From Ailurus styani (Eukaryota > Chordata > Mammalia > Carnivora > Ailuridae): 64,000 nt of DNA. The notes under the pieces are model-generated. The model was not told the origin of the DNA, searched no databases, and saw only the letters and a list, made by a program, of their open reading frames with translations. The stretch covers positions 3,611,942 to 3,675,941 of the forward strand of contig LNAC01000019.1 of NCBI GenBank assembly GCA_002007465.1. Direction: 5' to 3'. Made by a program: the position numbers and the translations under genes. Shown piece by piece: positions 12,659 to 25,290 of this stretch (its first letter is position 1; every line of letters begins with the position of its first letter).

Positions 12659-12860
12659 TTAGGCGCACCTGGGTGGGTCAGTTGGTTAAGCAGGTGCCTT
12701 CAGGTCAGGTCATGATCCCGGGATCCTGGGATTGAGCCCCACATCGGGCTCCATGCTCAGTGGAGAGCCTGCTTCTCCCTCTCCCTCTGCCTGCTGTCCC
12801 CTACTTGTGCTCTCTCTCTCTCTCTCTGTCAGATAAATACATAAAATTTTTAAAATAAAT
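12659..12860 (+). mobile_element. CAN-SINE (tRNA-derived), nested
   Basis: Sense-orientation copy: GGCGCACCTGGGTGGGTCAG head, a region with 'atgatcccgggatcctgg', a CT-rich segment with a (TC)n run, and an ATAAATACATAAAATTTTT tail. Direct repeats AAACACATTTTTT flank it at 12645-12657 and 12861-12873. Those repeats lie in the poly(A) tail of the antisense SINE that follows, so this copy inserted second. Confidence 0.9.
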
Positions 12861-12873
12861 AAACACATTTTTT

Positions 12874-13032
12874 AAAGTTTTTTTTACTTGATACAGAGAG
12901 AGAGAGTGTACAAGTAGGCAGAGCAGCAGGCAGAGGGCAAGGGAGGAGGCTCCCTGCTGAGCAGAAAGCCTGACTTAGGGCTTGATCCCAGGACCCTGGG
13001 ATGCTTAACCGACTGAGCCACCCAGGTGCCCC
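12874..13032 (-). mobile_element. CAN-SINE, antisense, host of the nested copy
   Basis: Antisense copy ending in 'gactgagccacccaggtgcccc', the reverse complement of the SINE head. Its imperfect target-site duplication is cagggtcaatcttta (12623-12637) and caggggtcagtcttta (13032-13047). The left copy lies beyond the nested sense SINE, which fixes the insertion order. Confidence 0.88.
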
Positions 13033-13124
13033 AGGGGTCAGTCTTTAATATAATTAATAATTTTTACTGCTGCTTCATCAGAGACATTCTTAATTGAAAT
13101 GGACAGGGTTACTTACTTTGGGAG

Positions 13125-13126
<2 letters not shown>

Positions 13127-13165
<39 letters not shown>
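13127..13165. repeat. (GT)n microsatellite
   Basis: 39 bases of uninterrupted GT, then GCGCATCCGTGCGTGTG. Confidence 0.97.
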
Positions 13166-13168
<3 letters not shown>

Positions 13169-14299
13169 ATCCGTGCGTGTGTTTTACTGAGTTTGTGGCA
13201 GTGAAGAATACAGTGATTGCTAGGATGGTTTGGCGCCACTGCCTTGATTCGAGCTAAGGTGCCAGTATTTTACCCGTCATTACTTTTGTATCATCATTAC
13301 AAATGTCGACAGAGTGAAAAGGACAGATAACATCTTAGAATTATTATGAAAACAGTTCTGATCTTGAGGACACTTAAAAGAGCCTCAGAGACCACTAGGG
13401 ATCTGCAGACCACACTTCCAGAACCAGTTATCTAAGCTGTCTCCATAGGAATGGAAATGCAAGTCTTGGTGTTTGTCTTTCTTCAGCTTTATTTGGTAAT
13501 GTTATAATGCAGCACTGAAGAACCCAAAAGGCAGAGAGCCTGAAGAGAGGGAACCCTTTGTTCACACGTGTTCTCAGCTTCTATGGGATTTCTTTGAAGT
13601 CTCTTGTTTGTCTGCAAATGGGAATGAAAATATGTATTTTGCTGAATAATAGATCTGTTTATTTTGAAATAAAAGTAATGTTCTAAATAAACTTAGCAGT
13701 TAATATTTTTCTTCCTTAAAGGGACATATTTCTAACATCGCTGATCTTGAAGATGCCTGATGCTTACCCTGTGACTTCCTGGTATTCCTGTTAGGGAAAG
13801 AGCACTCCACTGGGTGCCACGGGCTAGTTTGCCTCACCGTGGAGAGAGGGTAGCTGCGTACGACAGATGGCCACGGGCTTGGGGCTTGGGAAACTGGGAG
13901 TATTTCTGGGCTTCTTGTGTTCTCTTTCTGGGCTGCTGGCCTCACCAACCATTAACCCCCTCACCCAAGACAGAAAGCTGAGTGCGATCCTCTGCTGTGC
14001 CTTTCCTCCCGCATCAAATCCATCACCAAGTCTGTTGACTCTACTGTCGGTGTATTTCTGCAATTCATCATGCCCGCTCCCTGCCACTGCTGTAGTTTAC
14101 ACTCCTGTTTTCTCCTGTAAGGATTCATATATATTTTTTCTTTCTTCTTTTTGCCTCAGTTTCCTGTCCCCTTTCCTCTACCCTGGCCTCTATGTAGCCG
14201 TGTGTTCACAGTGCTACCACAGTAGGCTTTCTGAAACACTCATGTATTTATTTAGAATCTTTTAGACATCGCCCCAAAGGATAAAGTTTGCTCTTCTTA

Positions 14300-14785
14300 G
14301 CAGAGTATAGAAGGTGCTCCATCATCTGAGCCTCCCTTTTTGCCCCTGCTATATACCCTTTGTTTCATTCATACTGAATTATCTAGTTTACAGACCACCA
14401 TGCTTGTATTTCCTTATTTTGGAGTTCTTTAGTTCTTTTTCTCTATTTTTGGGATGTCTTCAACCCATTAGATTTGCAAGATTACCGTCTACTTATCCAT
14501 TAGCACTCAGTTTTCAGGGAAGCCTTTCCTGCTTCGCCTCCTCCCCGACTATTGTCCCATCTACGATGCAGAATTAGGCATCCCCTTGCTGGCTCCCACC
14601 AGTCTCTCATAATACCCCCCATGCCACACTGTAACTCCTTATTCCTCTATGTCCTTATTGACCGTGAGCTTTTTAAGGGCATGGTCTCTTCCTTACTCAT
14701 TTTTGTACATTCTTGCATGTAACAGTACCCGATATTTAGTAGATGGTCAAGTACTGTTGAATAAATGAATGAAGGAAGGAACTTA
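14300..14785 (+). mobile_element. L2 (LINE-2) 3' fragment, sense
   Basis: Diverged L2 3' region: 'cttttcctgcttcgcctcctcccc'-like segment, then 'gtgagctttttaagggcatgg' and an end with 'gatggtcaagtactgttgaa' followed by TAAATGAATGAAGG. Confidence 0.65.
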
Positions 14786-15454
14786 AGAATGGGTCACAGG
14801 ATCAAAGAAATAAGCCATGTCCCATAAACATTGTTGAATGAATGAATGAGTTGAACAAATGAAGTTCAGAGTGGGTCCCAGAGTCAGAGGGTTTTAGAGG
14901 TAGAAGGGACTTTGGAGAACACCTCCTGTTGTCATCGTCTCTCAGAAATGAGAGCACGATTTGCCTAAACTGTACAGCTGCGCTGGGTGGGAGGCGATGA
15001 GCAGTGCCACAGACATTCACATGGATGTGGCCTAGAGATGCCTCGAGAAAGTCATGTGCTTCCGGAGGAGACTTGCCGAGGAGAGCAGAGGCCATGGCCT
15101 ACACCACAGGGGGATACCACAGTCAAAGTGCAGAGAGAACTTTTGTGGTTGGAAGTCTGTGGCGCATTCCAGACTGCAGAGTCTCCCCTCCGCTATTGGC
15201 TGGTGCTCGCTCTCTGTCCTCAAACTGTGCCAAGACTGTAAGATTTTCCTGATGACTGGGCATATTCTACATCTGGATTCCATGGTCAGAACAACCAGAA
15301 GTTTCCTGTCCTCTTTGGTTGAGGTGATTATGATATAGACCTGGGTAACAATATCAACAATTTTGAGGTAAACTCTATCATTTAAAATTGAATGTGCTCT
15401 CATCTGAAATTTCTAGGTGCCTGGGATGGAGGGCAAGGGGACACTGTTATTCAC

Positions 15455-16090
15455 CTAGTGCTAACTCCGTGCCAGGTGCTTTACCTACATCATTCTGACA
15501 TACTTTCTCAATAACCCCATGAAATAATAGGTATTAGTACCCTATTCTGTAAAGGGGAGAATAAGCCTATGGATGGATGTTGGGTGGGTCTATTAGGAAT
15601 CAGAGTGGGAGTGTCTGGTGTCTAAGCTTGTGCCTTTTCTGTTTTGTCACGTTGCTTCAACTTCTAGAAATGTTTTGCTCTGCAAAACCTATCGTGGTCT
15701 TATTTTATTAATTTGATGAATTCTTGAGGTTGCATTTATTTTATGTACTTAAAAGGAAGAGAATCTGTAGTTTGCTAGTTTAATGTTGCCTGTGCTTTGC
15801 AGTTTACAAATGCTTTGCCAACTCTGCAGGACCACGAGGTACAGGAGAGAGAATAGGTATTATTACCCTGCTTTACAGATGAGGGATGGAGTGATGGGAA
15901 GCAGAACGTTCCACATCTGGTTCATCCCTATTCCTAACAACTGCTCTATGGGTTAGTATTTAGTGGGCTCTTCGGTTTTTGTTAATGAAACATGAGGAGT
16001 TATATAGCCGGTAAGTTCCAAATTCAGACGGGAATCCAAGTCCCCGAGTCTGAACTCTGAGCTCTTTCCACTGCTAAACCATTCTGCTTT
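15455..16090 (-). repeat. Ancient MIR/L2-type fragments, antisense
   Basis: Two stretches (about 15455-15560 and 15786-16090) carry 'gtgccaggtgctttacctac', 'attaccctgctttacagatg' and 'ccgagtctgaactctgagctc' phrases typical of antisense MIR or L2 remains. Family assignment is uncertain. Confidence 0.45.
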
Positions 16091-16464
16091 AACCGGAGTG
16101 CTCATGTGCTGGACTCAGGAACCCTCTGGTAGGGCTCTCTGGTGGATTTCCGCAAGCATACATAAGTACAGGTGACCCCTTAGAAGAAGCTCTCTTTTTC
16201 TTGTTTCTCTTCCTTTAAATACCTCAACGTAAGATTTTAAATAATTTCCTATCTACCTGACATTTCCCAATAAAATGACTTGAAAAGGATTGATTATCCA
16301 ATAATGGATTCATAGAGGATTAAGAGCAGGAGGATTCCTGAGATCATTTAATACAGTATTTTTCAAAACTTAAAACAAAATAGTGGCACCCTTGTCTTTA
16401 AGGGGAGCTCCAGTATATAGACAAGAACGAAGCAAGGTTGTGCTGCTCAGGTGTGCGCTAAGGT

Positions 16465-16488
16465 GGGAGGGTGGGAGGTAGGGGTGGG
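16465..16488 (+). other. G-quadruplex motif in intron 1
   Basis: Five G runs of three or four, separated by A, T, AGGTA and T. This matches the canonical G4 pattern on the + strand and so would be present in the pre-mRNA. Folding is inferred. Confidence 0.6.
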
Positions 16489-16737
16489 TCCAGGTACCGT
16501 GCCCTTCCCTGGAGTTTTCGCGTTCCTTGACGGCATGGTTTATAAAATCACTGATCTGTTCTTACCCCTCATTTTATAGTGAAGAAACTGAGGCACAAAG
16601 GTGCTCAGTGACTCACAGAGGTGGTTGGGTTAAGATGATGATGAGGCTTGTCGCCATGTATCTGAACGTCCAATATTATTTTAGCACCATTCTGCTTTTA
16701 TTATTAAAAGTAAAGTACCTCTTCTTTTGAGTGGGGG

Positions 16738-16940
16738 TGTCAGCAAACTCTGACCTGTTTTTGTGCAGCCGACTGAGCTAAGAATGGTTCTTACATTTTT
16801 TAAACAGTCGTTAAGACAAAAAATAAGCAACAGCAACCACGGAAAACAGAGACTATGGGACAGAGACTGTATGCGCCCTATTATAAAGCCTAAAGTATTT
16901 GCTGTCTGTCCATTCACAGAAAAAGATTGCCGACCCTGCT
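16738..16940 (+). mobile_element. hAT-like nonautonomous DNA transposon fossil
   Basis: The copy begins near 'gtcagcaaactctgacc' and ends 'cattcacagaaaaagattgccgaccctgc', with 'gggacagagactgtatg' and 'aaagcctaaagtatttgctg' inside. I recognise this as an old hAT-Charlie-type nonautonomous repeat but do not name the subfamily. Confidence 0.55.
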
Positions 16941-17429
16941 TTATTGGATTCACTGCTGCTTACATTAATGTGGAAATACCATAAGAATTTGGCTTTCTCT
17001 AAGTAACTTCAAAACATGTAGATTTAAAAACAAAGCCTGAGTAGTTCGGAATATTTATATCAAAACGCTTTTCGAACTTGTATTCCTCAAATGGACTTCT
17101 TTAAATTGTCCAACACATTTTCATCCTTCTTTTCAAATACCGGGTTTTGGTGGAGGAGAAGCTAGTAACTAAGTTCTTCAAGTACGCAGGAAACATTGCA
17201 GCCCAAGGACTGCCTACAGTTGCAAGTTTTAGAAGATGAAAAGGAAGTGGTGTGCACATTTAAATACAAAATTAGGGTGTTTTATAGGATCCCCACCCCC
17301 CAAAAGGTTCAGAACAAGAGGAACAGGAGTATGAGCGATATGAATCCCTCCCGGTCACTTTGGGGCCATACCTATGCCTGTCAGAGGGATTTTTATTGTC
17401 TTGAACCTCTACCTTGAAGTTGAGCCTCT

Positions 17430-17558
17430 GTTTTTTTGGTTTTGTTTTTTTTTAAATTTTTTTGTTATTCAAACTTTTTTTTTCATTTTTTTAAAAATTT
17501 AAATTCAATTAGCCAACATATAATACATCATTAGTTTTTGATGTAATGTTCAATGAGC
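17430..17558 (-). mobile_element. 5'-truncated carnivore L1 3' end, antisense
   Basis: A T-rich tract is followed by 'ttcaattagccaacatataa' and 'tacatcattagtttttgatg', the reverse complement of the 3' end of carnivore L1s. Short direct repeats (TGAGCCTC) flank it near 17424 and 17553. This is a heavily truncated, inactive insertion. Confidence 0.75.
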
Positions 17559-19304
17559 CTCCTTTTGAAGCAGGGATCCGCAGAGCACATTTCCCAACCT
17601 CATCCTTATCACTTGATGCATTTCCCGGAAGCATCTGAGCTTTGCTGGAAAGTGGAATAGGGGCTTTCTCCTGCGGAACATCACTCATGGGGATAGACAG
17701 CTGGAAAGCAGTGCCAGGTCTTTCGAGTAGAAGACCTAGGGAAGATTTCTTGGTGAAACCCCAAGTGGACATGGGTGTGGAAAGTTCCCACCCTTGGGAG
17801 TCTCCAAAGAGAATTAAGTGGTTGAAGCCATAGGACTCCCAGTTGCTGAGGTGAGGGTCATCTAAGTACAGGGGACTCTTGGAAATGCCCCGGTTTGTTG
17901 ATTGTTTGTGGTATTTGTTGTTTTCATTGTCTTTGGCGCTCCATCATTCACTTCTTGTGTGTGTGTGCCAGAAGGTGGGCAGGGAGAATAAAAGGAAACA
18001 ATGGATAAGAATCCATTTAACCACTTGAGAGCAGCCGTGGCACGAAGCCTGGTCAGAGTAAAGGTTAAAATTGTTGGCCTAAATCAGTGTTTAAAGTTTA
18101 CTTTGAGTTAGGGTTGTGCTTGTAATCAATGTCACGGATTCGTGTGGTTAATCAAAAAAAGAAAAAAAAGTTCTCTCCCAGTTCATTACACCAATATCTT
18201 TTTCTGAAAATGTGGGTGGGGGTAGGGTTGGGAGCTGCTTTCTCTGCAGCTTTTGTTTTGTATGTATTTAAGGACTAAATAAAAAGCAATTCCATCTCCC
18301 TCCTTTGGTAAATCTCTCATCCCCAAAGGCCCATTTTCTTCCAGTATAGACATATTTTTAGTAAATAAAGGACTTACTGTGTGAAATTTTCCTTTGGCAG
18401 GAGAATGATTATGAGCATAATCTGTTTCATTACAAGGTATGTGATGTCAATGCTTGGCAAATGTGCCTGGGAAGAAATGTATCATTTTATGTATAAGCTA
18501 AGATTTCAATAAGTAGCCATTTATCTCTCTATAGAGTGCTGTTCATAGACGACAGAGTGCATTATTATGTTATTAGGGCTTTTTTTTTGGTAGTAAAGTT
18601 CTTTTTTGATCTATTAAGAATTTCCTGGTGATTTTAGTAGTTTGGTAATATATTGTTCATCTTATAACAGGTATTGGTAATGTTGGGATGAAAACATTTA
18701 TACAAGAGGAAATAAAAGTCAAGGAAGCAGATAATTGACCGATTTATCAGCCTTAACAGACAATTTTTCTGATAAGGCCATGGTAGCCATGGTAAATTTA
18801 CTTCTGATGGCTTGAGGGGACAGATTCTATGTGCTTTTTGTAACATGGAGGTGCATGAAAGGGTGAAGGAGCAATGGAATCAACCCGTGGACTAACCGGT
18901 AGTGTTTGGTCTCCTGTTTGACCTTTTGGCCAGTGGATTCATGCCACATTTTGAACTATCCCTTTCTTCCTAATTTGTCACAACGACGTGGTGATGAGTA
19001 TATTTTTTTGTCTGGAGATTTTGAAGTAGCTCTAGTAAGAGAAGCCTTCTCTTACCTGATGTCTTTTTCAAAATCTTTTATTTGAACAAAATTTGGTTAA
19101 AATGTAGAGGTGGGTAAAAATAACTGAACGGTCTGCTCATAGTCCTTGCAGCCTCAGAGGACTTCACACCGAGCAACAGGGTGGTCAGTTTTGTGCAGTA
19201 ATAGCTAGCTTGGACAAAAGCTACAGCACTAACCAAGGCCACAGTTTAGTACGGAGGTGAGCAAATCTAGAAAAAAAATGTCTCAGGCCTTCATTCAGGC
19301 TTAT

Positions 19305-19690
19305 ATATATTAGTTTTTGGGGACTGCTGTAACGAGGTATCGTGAACTAGGTGGCTACGGAAATTTATTGTCTCACCGTTCTAGAGGCCAGAAGTCTGAG
19401 GTCAAGGTGCTGACAGAGACACAAGGAAGACACAGAAAGGATCTGTTCCAGGCCTCTTGCTTCCTTGGCTGTGACAGTGTCACCCTAGTCTTCGTCACGT
19501 GCGTGTCTGTCTCTGTGTCCACATTTCCCCTTTGGATAAGGACACGAGTCATAGGAGATTAGGGACCACTCTAACGACCTCATCTTAACTTGATCATCTG
19601 CAAAGGCCATCTTCCTAAAGAAGGTCACAGTCACAGGTCCTGGGGGTTGGACTTCACCATCTTTTCACAGGGGCACAGTTCAAGGCATAA
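19305..19690 (+). repeat. Ancient interspersed repeat, copy 1
   Basis: This shares a long order of blocks with 60572-60940: 'ggactgctgtaacgaggta', 'aggtggctacggaaatttatt', 'cgttctagaggccagaagtct', 'gataaggacacgagtcatagg', and an end with 'cacagttcaaggcataac'. I recognise it as a common mammalian dispersed repeat but am not sure of the family. Confidence 0.6.
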
Positions 19691-19929
19691 CAATTCTAGG
19701 TTTCATCCTTAGTTTGCACACAGTGTTAATAAACTGGGTGATTGTTATTACAACTATGGCAGACAGGCAGCCACACATTTAGAAGGAAGGGACTCATCTC
19801 TGAGGGTGTATGTATTTTGAAATCCCATCAAAATAAAACTTAAAATGTTGATTACTTGAAGGTCCTGTAGTACTTTTTGGTTATCTGAAAAATTATTTTT
19901 TTGTCAAGCTACTTGTACTCTTAGATTTC

Positions 19930-20120
19930 CTGAAGATTTGGGTTTGAACCTCACTTTGTCACCCATTAAGTGTGAATGTTAGGTAAGCCATTAACCTGTG
20001 GAGTCTTGGTTTCCTAGTCTGTAAAATGAAGAGACTGTGGTCTACCGCATCAAATCATGGTGAGGATCACAGTTGCTGATGAATATTAAGGCATCTACTA
20101 AAGCACCCTGTATATTTTTA
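19930..20120 (+). repeat. MIR-type SINE fragment
   Basis: Sense-order core: 'gaacctcactttgtcacc', 'aagccattaacctgtgg' and 'gtttcctagtctgtaaaatg'. Confidence 0.6.
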
Positions 20121-20224
20121 GTGCTTCCTGCACGATCGTTCATTCATACAACAAATGTTTGTTGGGAGACTCCAGCGTTCCACGGCTGCTTCTAGAATTC
20201 ACTCGTTCCCTTCATGATGATTAT

Positions 20225-20400
20225 ACCATGATTTAGTAGTGAAAGTACTGGCCTTTGGAGTGAGACATCTGAGCTCAAGTCCCGTCTGTGTTAGTAAATC
20301 AAGATGGGGGACCATGGGCTAATCACTGGCCCTTCTAGACCTCTGCCTTGAGACCAGCCATATGGACTAAATCTCCAAGGCTTTTCCATCTCTAATTCAG
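20225..20400 (+). repeat. MIR-type SINE fragment
   Basis: Contains 'tgagctcaagtcccgtctgtg', then 'ggctaatcactggcccttctagacctctgcc', a diverged MIR core in sense order. Confidence 0.55.
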
Positions 20401-21039
20401 ACACATAATTCAAATTTAGCAAATAGAGTTAGAGTTCTTAGTCTCTTACAGATCCATGGTGCAGTCCGGGGAAGTTGCTCTCTGTGATTTAGCTTTTCTT
20501 TTTGAAGTGGGGGCAATAGGACTAGTACTCTCTGTTTTCAGCTGGTAATATTAGTAACAAGGATAGCTACCCTTTAGTGAGCTCTTGACACCGGGCTAGT
20601 TACTTTTCATAATTCCTTGCTTTCCCACATAGGATGCATGTTTCTCCAGAGCAGGTAGGAATCCAGAGAGATGTGGTGCATCCCTGCAGAGAAGAACTTT
20701 TCCTCGGTGGTTTGTGAGCTACACCCCTGTAGTATTTAGTAAGAACAAGCACAGCTACATACAGAGTAGAATGCAGGATTCACTTAAAATGTTGAGCCAA
20801 GAGTCAAAAGAAATTTGGGGCTTCCTGGAGGGGGCTTCAGCTTCAGTCCCTCTTTTCCTTGGGCTGTTGTTCTCTGTTCTTGGCCACTAGGGAGACTGGT
20901 GGAAAAGTTTGCAAAACACGCTCTTTTCCCTATTTTATGTTTGACTCATGTGAGAAAAACAGGATTATCATTTGTAATTTTGAAAATTGTTCTCATTTCC
21001 AGTACTGACAAGTGCTGCCTTTCTGACTGTTAAGCGCAT

Positions 21040-22060
21040 TCTTCCTTCTCATTCATACATTTGACAAATAGTAACTGAGCACCTACCTGCTCTGTGCTCC
21101 ATACCATTCCAAGTGATGAGCATACAGCAGCGAACAAAATTAAGCCCCCTCTCTTGTGGAACTTTTATTCTAATAAACAGTGATGTTGGACGGGAGACCT
21201 GAGGAAGTAAAGGAGTCAGCCCTGTGGCTAGTCAGGGGAAATTTTGCTATTTATTTATTTATTAACAAGGCAGAACACTAGGAGATGAGGTCAGAGGGAT
21301 ACAGATTATGTAGGGCCCTAAGAGCAAGGAAAGGTTTTTAGATGTCCTTCTGAGAACCCCGAGAAGCCATTTTGGAGGCTTCGAAGATGGGAGTCATGGA
21401 GTGTGATACAGATTTCTAAAAGCTTACTGCGGCTGCTGGCTGAGCAGAGTGGGGCAAGAATCGGAACTAAGGAGGCCAGCTGGAAGGTACTGCCATAGTC
21501 CCATGGAGGGATGGCAGTGCTGTACATCAGGGTGGGAATGGTAGACATGGTGAGAAGTGGCAAGATTGGGGATGTCTAAGGAAGGTAGAACCAACAGAAT
21601 CTGCAAATGAATTGGATGAGGGGTATAAGAGAAAGGGAAGAGTCAAGGCTGGCTGTGGGGTTTTTGTTTAAAGCAATCCTGGGGATAGAGGAGTTGCCGT
21701 TTGTGTTGAGATGGGCAGGTTTTTTTTTGTTTTTGGTTTTTTGTTTGTTTTTTAAGGATTTTATTTATTTGTTTGCCAGAAAAAGAGAGAGAGAGCACAA
21801 GCAGGGGGAGGCGGCAGGCAAAGGGAGAAGGAGACTCCCCACTGAGCAGGGAGCTCAATGCAGGACTCGATCCCAGGACCATGGGGTCATGACCTGAGCC
21901 AAAGGCAGACGCTTAACCGACTGAGCCACCCAGGCGTCCCAAGAGATGGGTAGTTTGATGGAGGAGGTTGGGTATCTCCTCGGTCACTGGAAGATCTGGC
22001 AGCTTTATATAAGGATACTGAAACTGGCTCAGATACTGTTGGCAACTCCCTTTGAAGATA
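21040..22060 (-). mobile_element. L2 (LINE-2) 3' region, antisense, split by a CAN-SINE
   Basis: Recognisable antisense L2 blocks in order: 'gtaactgagcacctacctgc', 'gagcatacagcagcgaac', 'tgtagggccctaagagc', 'gaagccattttggagg', 'ctgccatagtcccatggagg' and 'ggaagagtcaaggctgg'. A CAN-SINE at 21750-21940 interrupts it. This is one of the longer L2 remains in the window. Confidence 0.7.
21750..21940 (-). mobile_element. CAN-SINE, antisense, inside L2
   Basis: The copy runs from an A/T tail with 'gattttatttatttg' through the AG-rich segment to 'ctgagccacccaggcgtccc'. Flanking direct repeats are gagatgggcag (21708-21718) and gagatgggtag (21943-21953). Its 'cacaagcagggggaggcgg' segment differs from the young copies, so it belongs to an older subfamily. 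Confidence 0.9.
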
Positions 22061-24599
22061 AGGAGTGATGTGTTCATTTGCGTTACCTTTGTTTTACTCG
22101 AGAACATTTACAACAATACTTGGAAAACACTGCTGTGTGCAAGATGTGCGTCTTGACCCAGGGGGCCTCTCGGTGCTATCTCAGTCTGTGGACTCTTATC
22201 CTCTCCAGACTTCCTCCCAATTCCCCCGTGCCCTCATGGCACCTTTTCCCCGGCTGGGCTGGTGACAGGAGTCAGGTTGTCTTCTCCATCCTGACAGTTT
22301 TAAGTAACTAGCTGTTCCTACATTTTCCTCCTGGCCCTGCTGACTGCGGTTGGCTACCCTGGGTGTTGCAATAATCACGGTGATCCCTGAGGTTCTGGCC
22401 TGGGGGGCCTATTGCCCACCCGTGTGTTTCACTGACACCATGGCCTTGGACCCCTGAACCCTTGAGCGGTCTCTTAGTATGGGGGCCATGCTGAAGCTTT
22501 CAGGCTTCAAAGGGACAATTTAAAAATTGGCAGGTAAGACCGGCCTAAATGAAGATATGTTTTATGCTTAAAATCATCACATTGGTTGGGAACAGCCTGA
22601 TACGCAGCATGCCAGACCTTTGTTAAACATTACAGAGGTCACCGTTCTTGTCTTCCCGGTGCCTCTTCCCTCTTCTTTCTTCTGTCGACTCACGTTAAGC
22701 CAATTGTAGAAGCCGCCCTCTGGCTTCCGTGGTAAGTCCAGAGAGCGGAACCTGACCTCCAGTAGGCTCAGCCGAGGGGAAGGACCGTTCTGTAGGTGGT
22801 AGGTGGTTGAGAGTGAAAACCCAGAACCTGCGCAGCCAGGTTTTCGGCCTCCAGTGGAAGCTGGCCTCAGAGGAGGAGACTAACCTCTGAGAAGAGAGGA
22901 GAAGCAACGAGAGAGAGAACCCTGATGGTGCGCTGACATCCTCTCAGATGCCAGCTCCATTGTGCCCCTCTCTGGGTTTGGTGTAGGGGCTGAGAGCCTT
23001 ACTTGTCGCTTCATGCAGTCCTGGCGGTCACTACAACCACAAGGGCCCTGATACCCCTACTCTGGGCAGAGCATCGAGCGGGAATACAAAAATGACCCAA
23101 CTCATCGTCCCATCTCAGGCATTCATAATCTAATGGTCTGATTTCAAAACAAGTGAGTATGGTAAGAAAATTGGTAAAATTTGCCCAACAAATCAGTAGA
23201 TGGTCTGTTTTTTAAATGGGAAGAATTAAGAATATAAAAACCGTTTCATGAGGTTAGTTTCGCTAACGTATGTCACCTGAATATTAGCTGACTCCGTGAC
23301 AGGCCTATTTCCTGTCTGATGGTTTCAGAAGAGCAAGCCCTCCAATATGTGAATTACCAGTGTCATCTGTTAAAATCATCTTCATCCTTTCCAGGTCCAT
23401 TTCCAAAGCCATCTGCATTGGAATTGATTTATGCACACACAGCTCTTGCTCGGTTGCTTTGTGCTTTGGATGCTTGGGCAACCCTCACTCTGTGAGGATG
23501 ACAAGCGTTTGGGCAAGAGTCTACTACATCGTGAGGCTCTCTGTCACAGAGAACAGGTCCCTGAACATAGTAGGTGATCAGAAAATGTTTGTAGCATTAA
23601 GTCAATTAGTAGCATTGGCTTTGTTCGTAGCTTCTATACAGAGCTCCTCAAACTACTTTTTTTTACACACCACTTTTGTATAAAATTGCATGGGAAAGTT
23701 AGTTGTACGATTTGAGGTAGGTATTATAGGTCCAAGTGATGAATACCAATAGGAGTGCGTGACCTTAAAATTAAATATAGATATTTAGCTATCGATGTGT
23801 GCTAGCTGGAAAGGAAGGACACTTGGAAAATTCTTAGATGAAAATGAGCCAGACGGTTAGTTGGTAGGTACCAGTGAACACACCTGTTTCCACAAGAAGG
23901 TGTGGACTGCCAGAGGACTAACAATGAGTCAGTGCCATCCCAGGCGGGTCCTAAGAATTTACACCTTGTTCTTTTCAAACCCTGCTGATTAGATTCACAG
24001 TGGACCAACTGATGGGATAGGTTATGGGTAGATTTAGAAACGGGGCTTTCAGATTTCCATCTCCACTTACTTTATTACCCTCAGCCAAAAGGCATGAAAA
24101 TTAGTAAGTGTCTCTTTCTTGCATTTCCCGCCCCCCTTTTCACTCCCCGTCTTTCTGATCGAGGATCTTCTGAGTTGAGTATTTGTCCAATTAAATGCAT
24201 CTGATTACAACTGTCAAGCCGAAAAGGAAGTGAGTTGGAAAAAAAAAATGCAGCAAGAGTTAGTGGATATCGAGTTACCAATTTTCTGCTTGAGAACTGA
24301 ATTATAAATAAATGTGTTAGGTAGTGGAATTTTGTTTTGTTTTCCCCAAAGGAGAAATATTCACCACATGGAAACAAAATTTATTCAGCATATTTTCATT
24401 CTGTAATTGTACCATGTCTATTCTTAATTCTTTGAGTTTATGATTTAAAGTGAAAAACACCCAAACAGACTGTTGTGTAAAATTGACAGGAATGAGTGTG
24501 AACCTGGCTGTCAGAGACATAGGTTGTTGTAAAATTAGCAATGGAAATAGCTTCCTATTCTGGAGGTTAAAAATAATGTATTTAGAAGGAAGTTATTTA

Positions 24600-25290
24600 C
24601 ATTGGCCGTTTAGAGGCTTCCCTCGGAGCCTTAGTTGGGAAAGCTGTGAACTGCACAGTCGGTGTGCGCAGGAAGCGTTTCCGGGGCCGTGGTGGCGTGC
24701 GGGGTGCTCTGTCATGAAGGGCCAGGATTCTGAGCCTGTGACAGACAGGAAAATGGACTGTCACGGGCTGTCTTGCTGCCCAGGGGCTTCTCGAATGGTG
24801 AAAGGGAGTCCAAAGTCAAGCCCAGCTCGCTGTGAAAGTTTGTGGTGTCCAACAAAGTGGCCCCCTCGAGTGCAGGAATGCTGTGTTCCGAGCTTCTCCA
24901 ATGAGACCACCTCTCCTCAGAATGTAGTGCGGAAGGTGCTGGAGGTTCCTGCCCGCCCCGCTGAAGGGGGGCTCCCTGTAACTGGACCAGTGCGGCCTTC
25001 AAGAACATCTCCTGCTTGAAATCAATGTGAAATACAGAGCAGCCCAGCAGGGGGGAAGAGAATCCGTATTTGTGGGAGAAAAGCCTTGTTGCTGCTGTTT
25101 TGTGAACTGAGAGAGTGTTTGTTTGAGCCTCTGCAACCTCTGCAGGTCTCCACTTCTCTTGCATTCATTTCTGTGAAAGCTTCCCCACTTTTCGCTTGAC
25201 CTCAGGTGATGCCAGAATAATTTCAAAAATGTTTCTCTTTGGGTTTTTGGTCTGGTTCCTCTTAGGCCATGCATTAACATTATTTGGTAA
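24600..25290. other. Non-repeat, GC-richer segment of intron 1 with overlapping ORFs
   Basis: I see no known repeat here, and base composition is more balanced than nearby. The longest unexplained intronic frame (24450-25019 +, 189 codons) overlaps an antisense frame (24712-25164, 150 codons). Neither protein is recognised, and no clear exon structure or polyadenylation context supports expression. It could be an intronic regulatory element or simply unique sequence. Confidence 0.2.
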
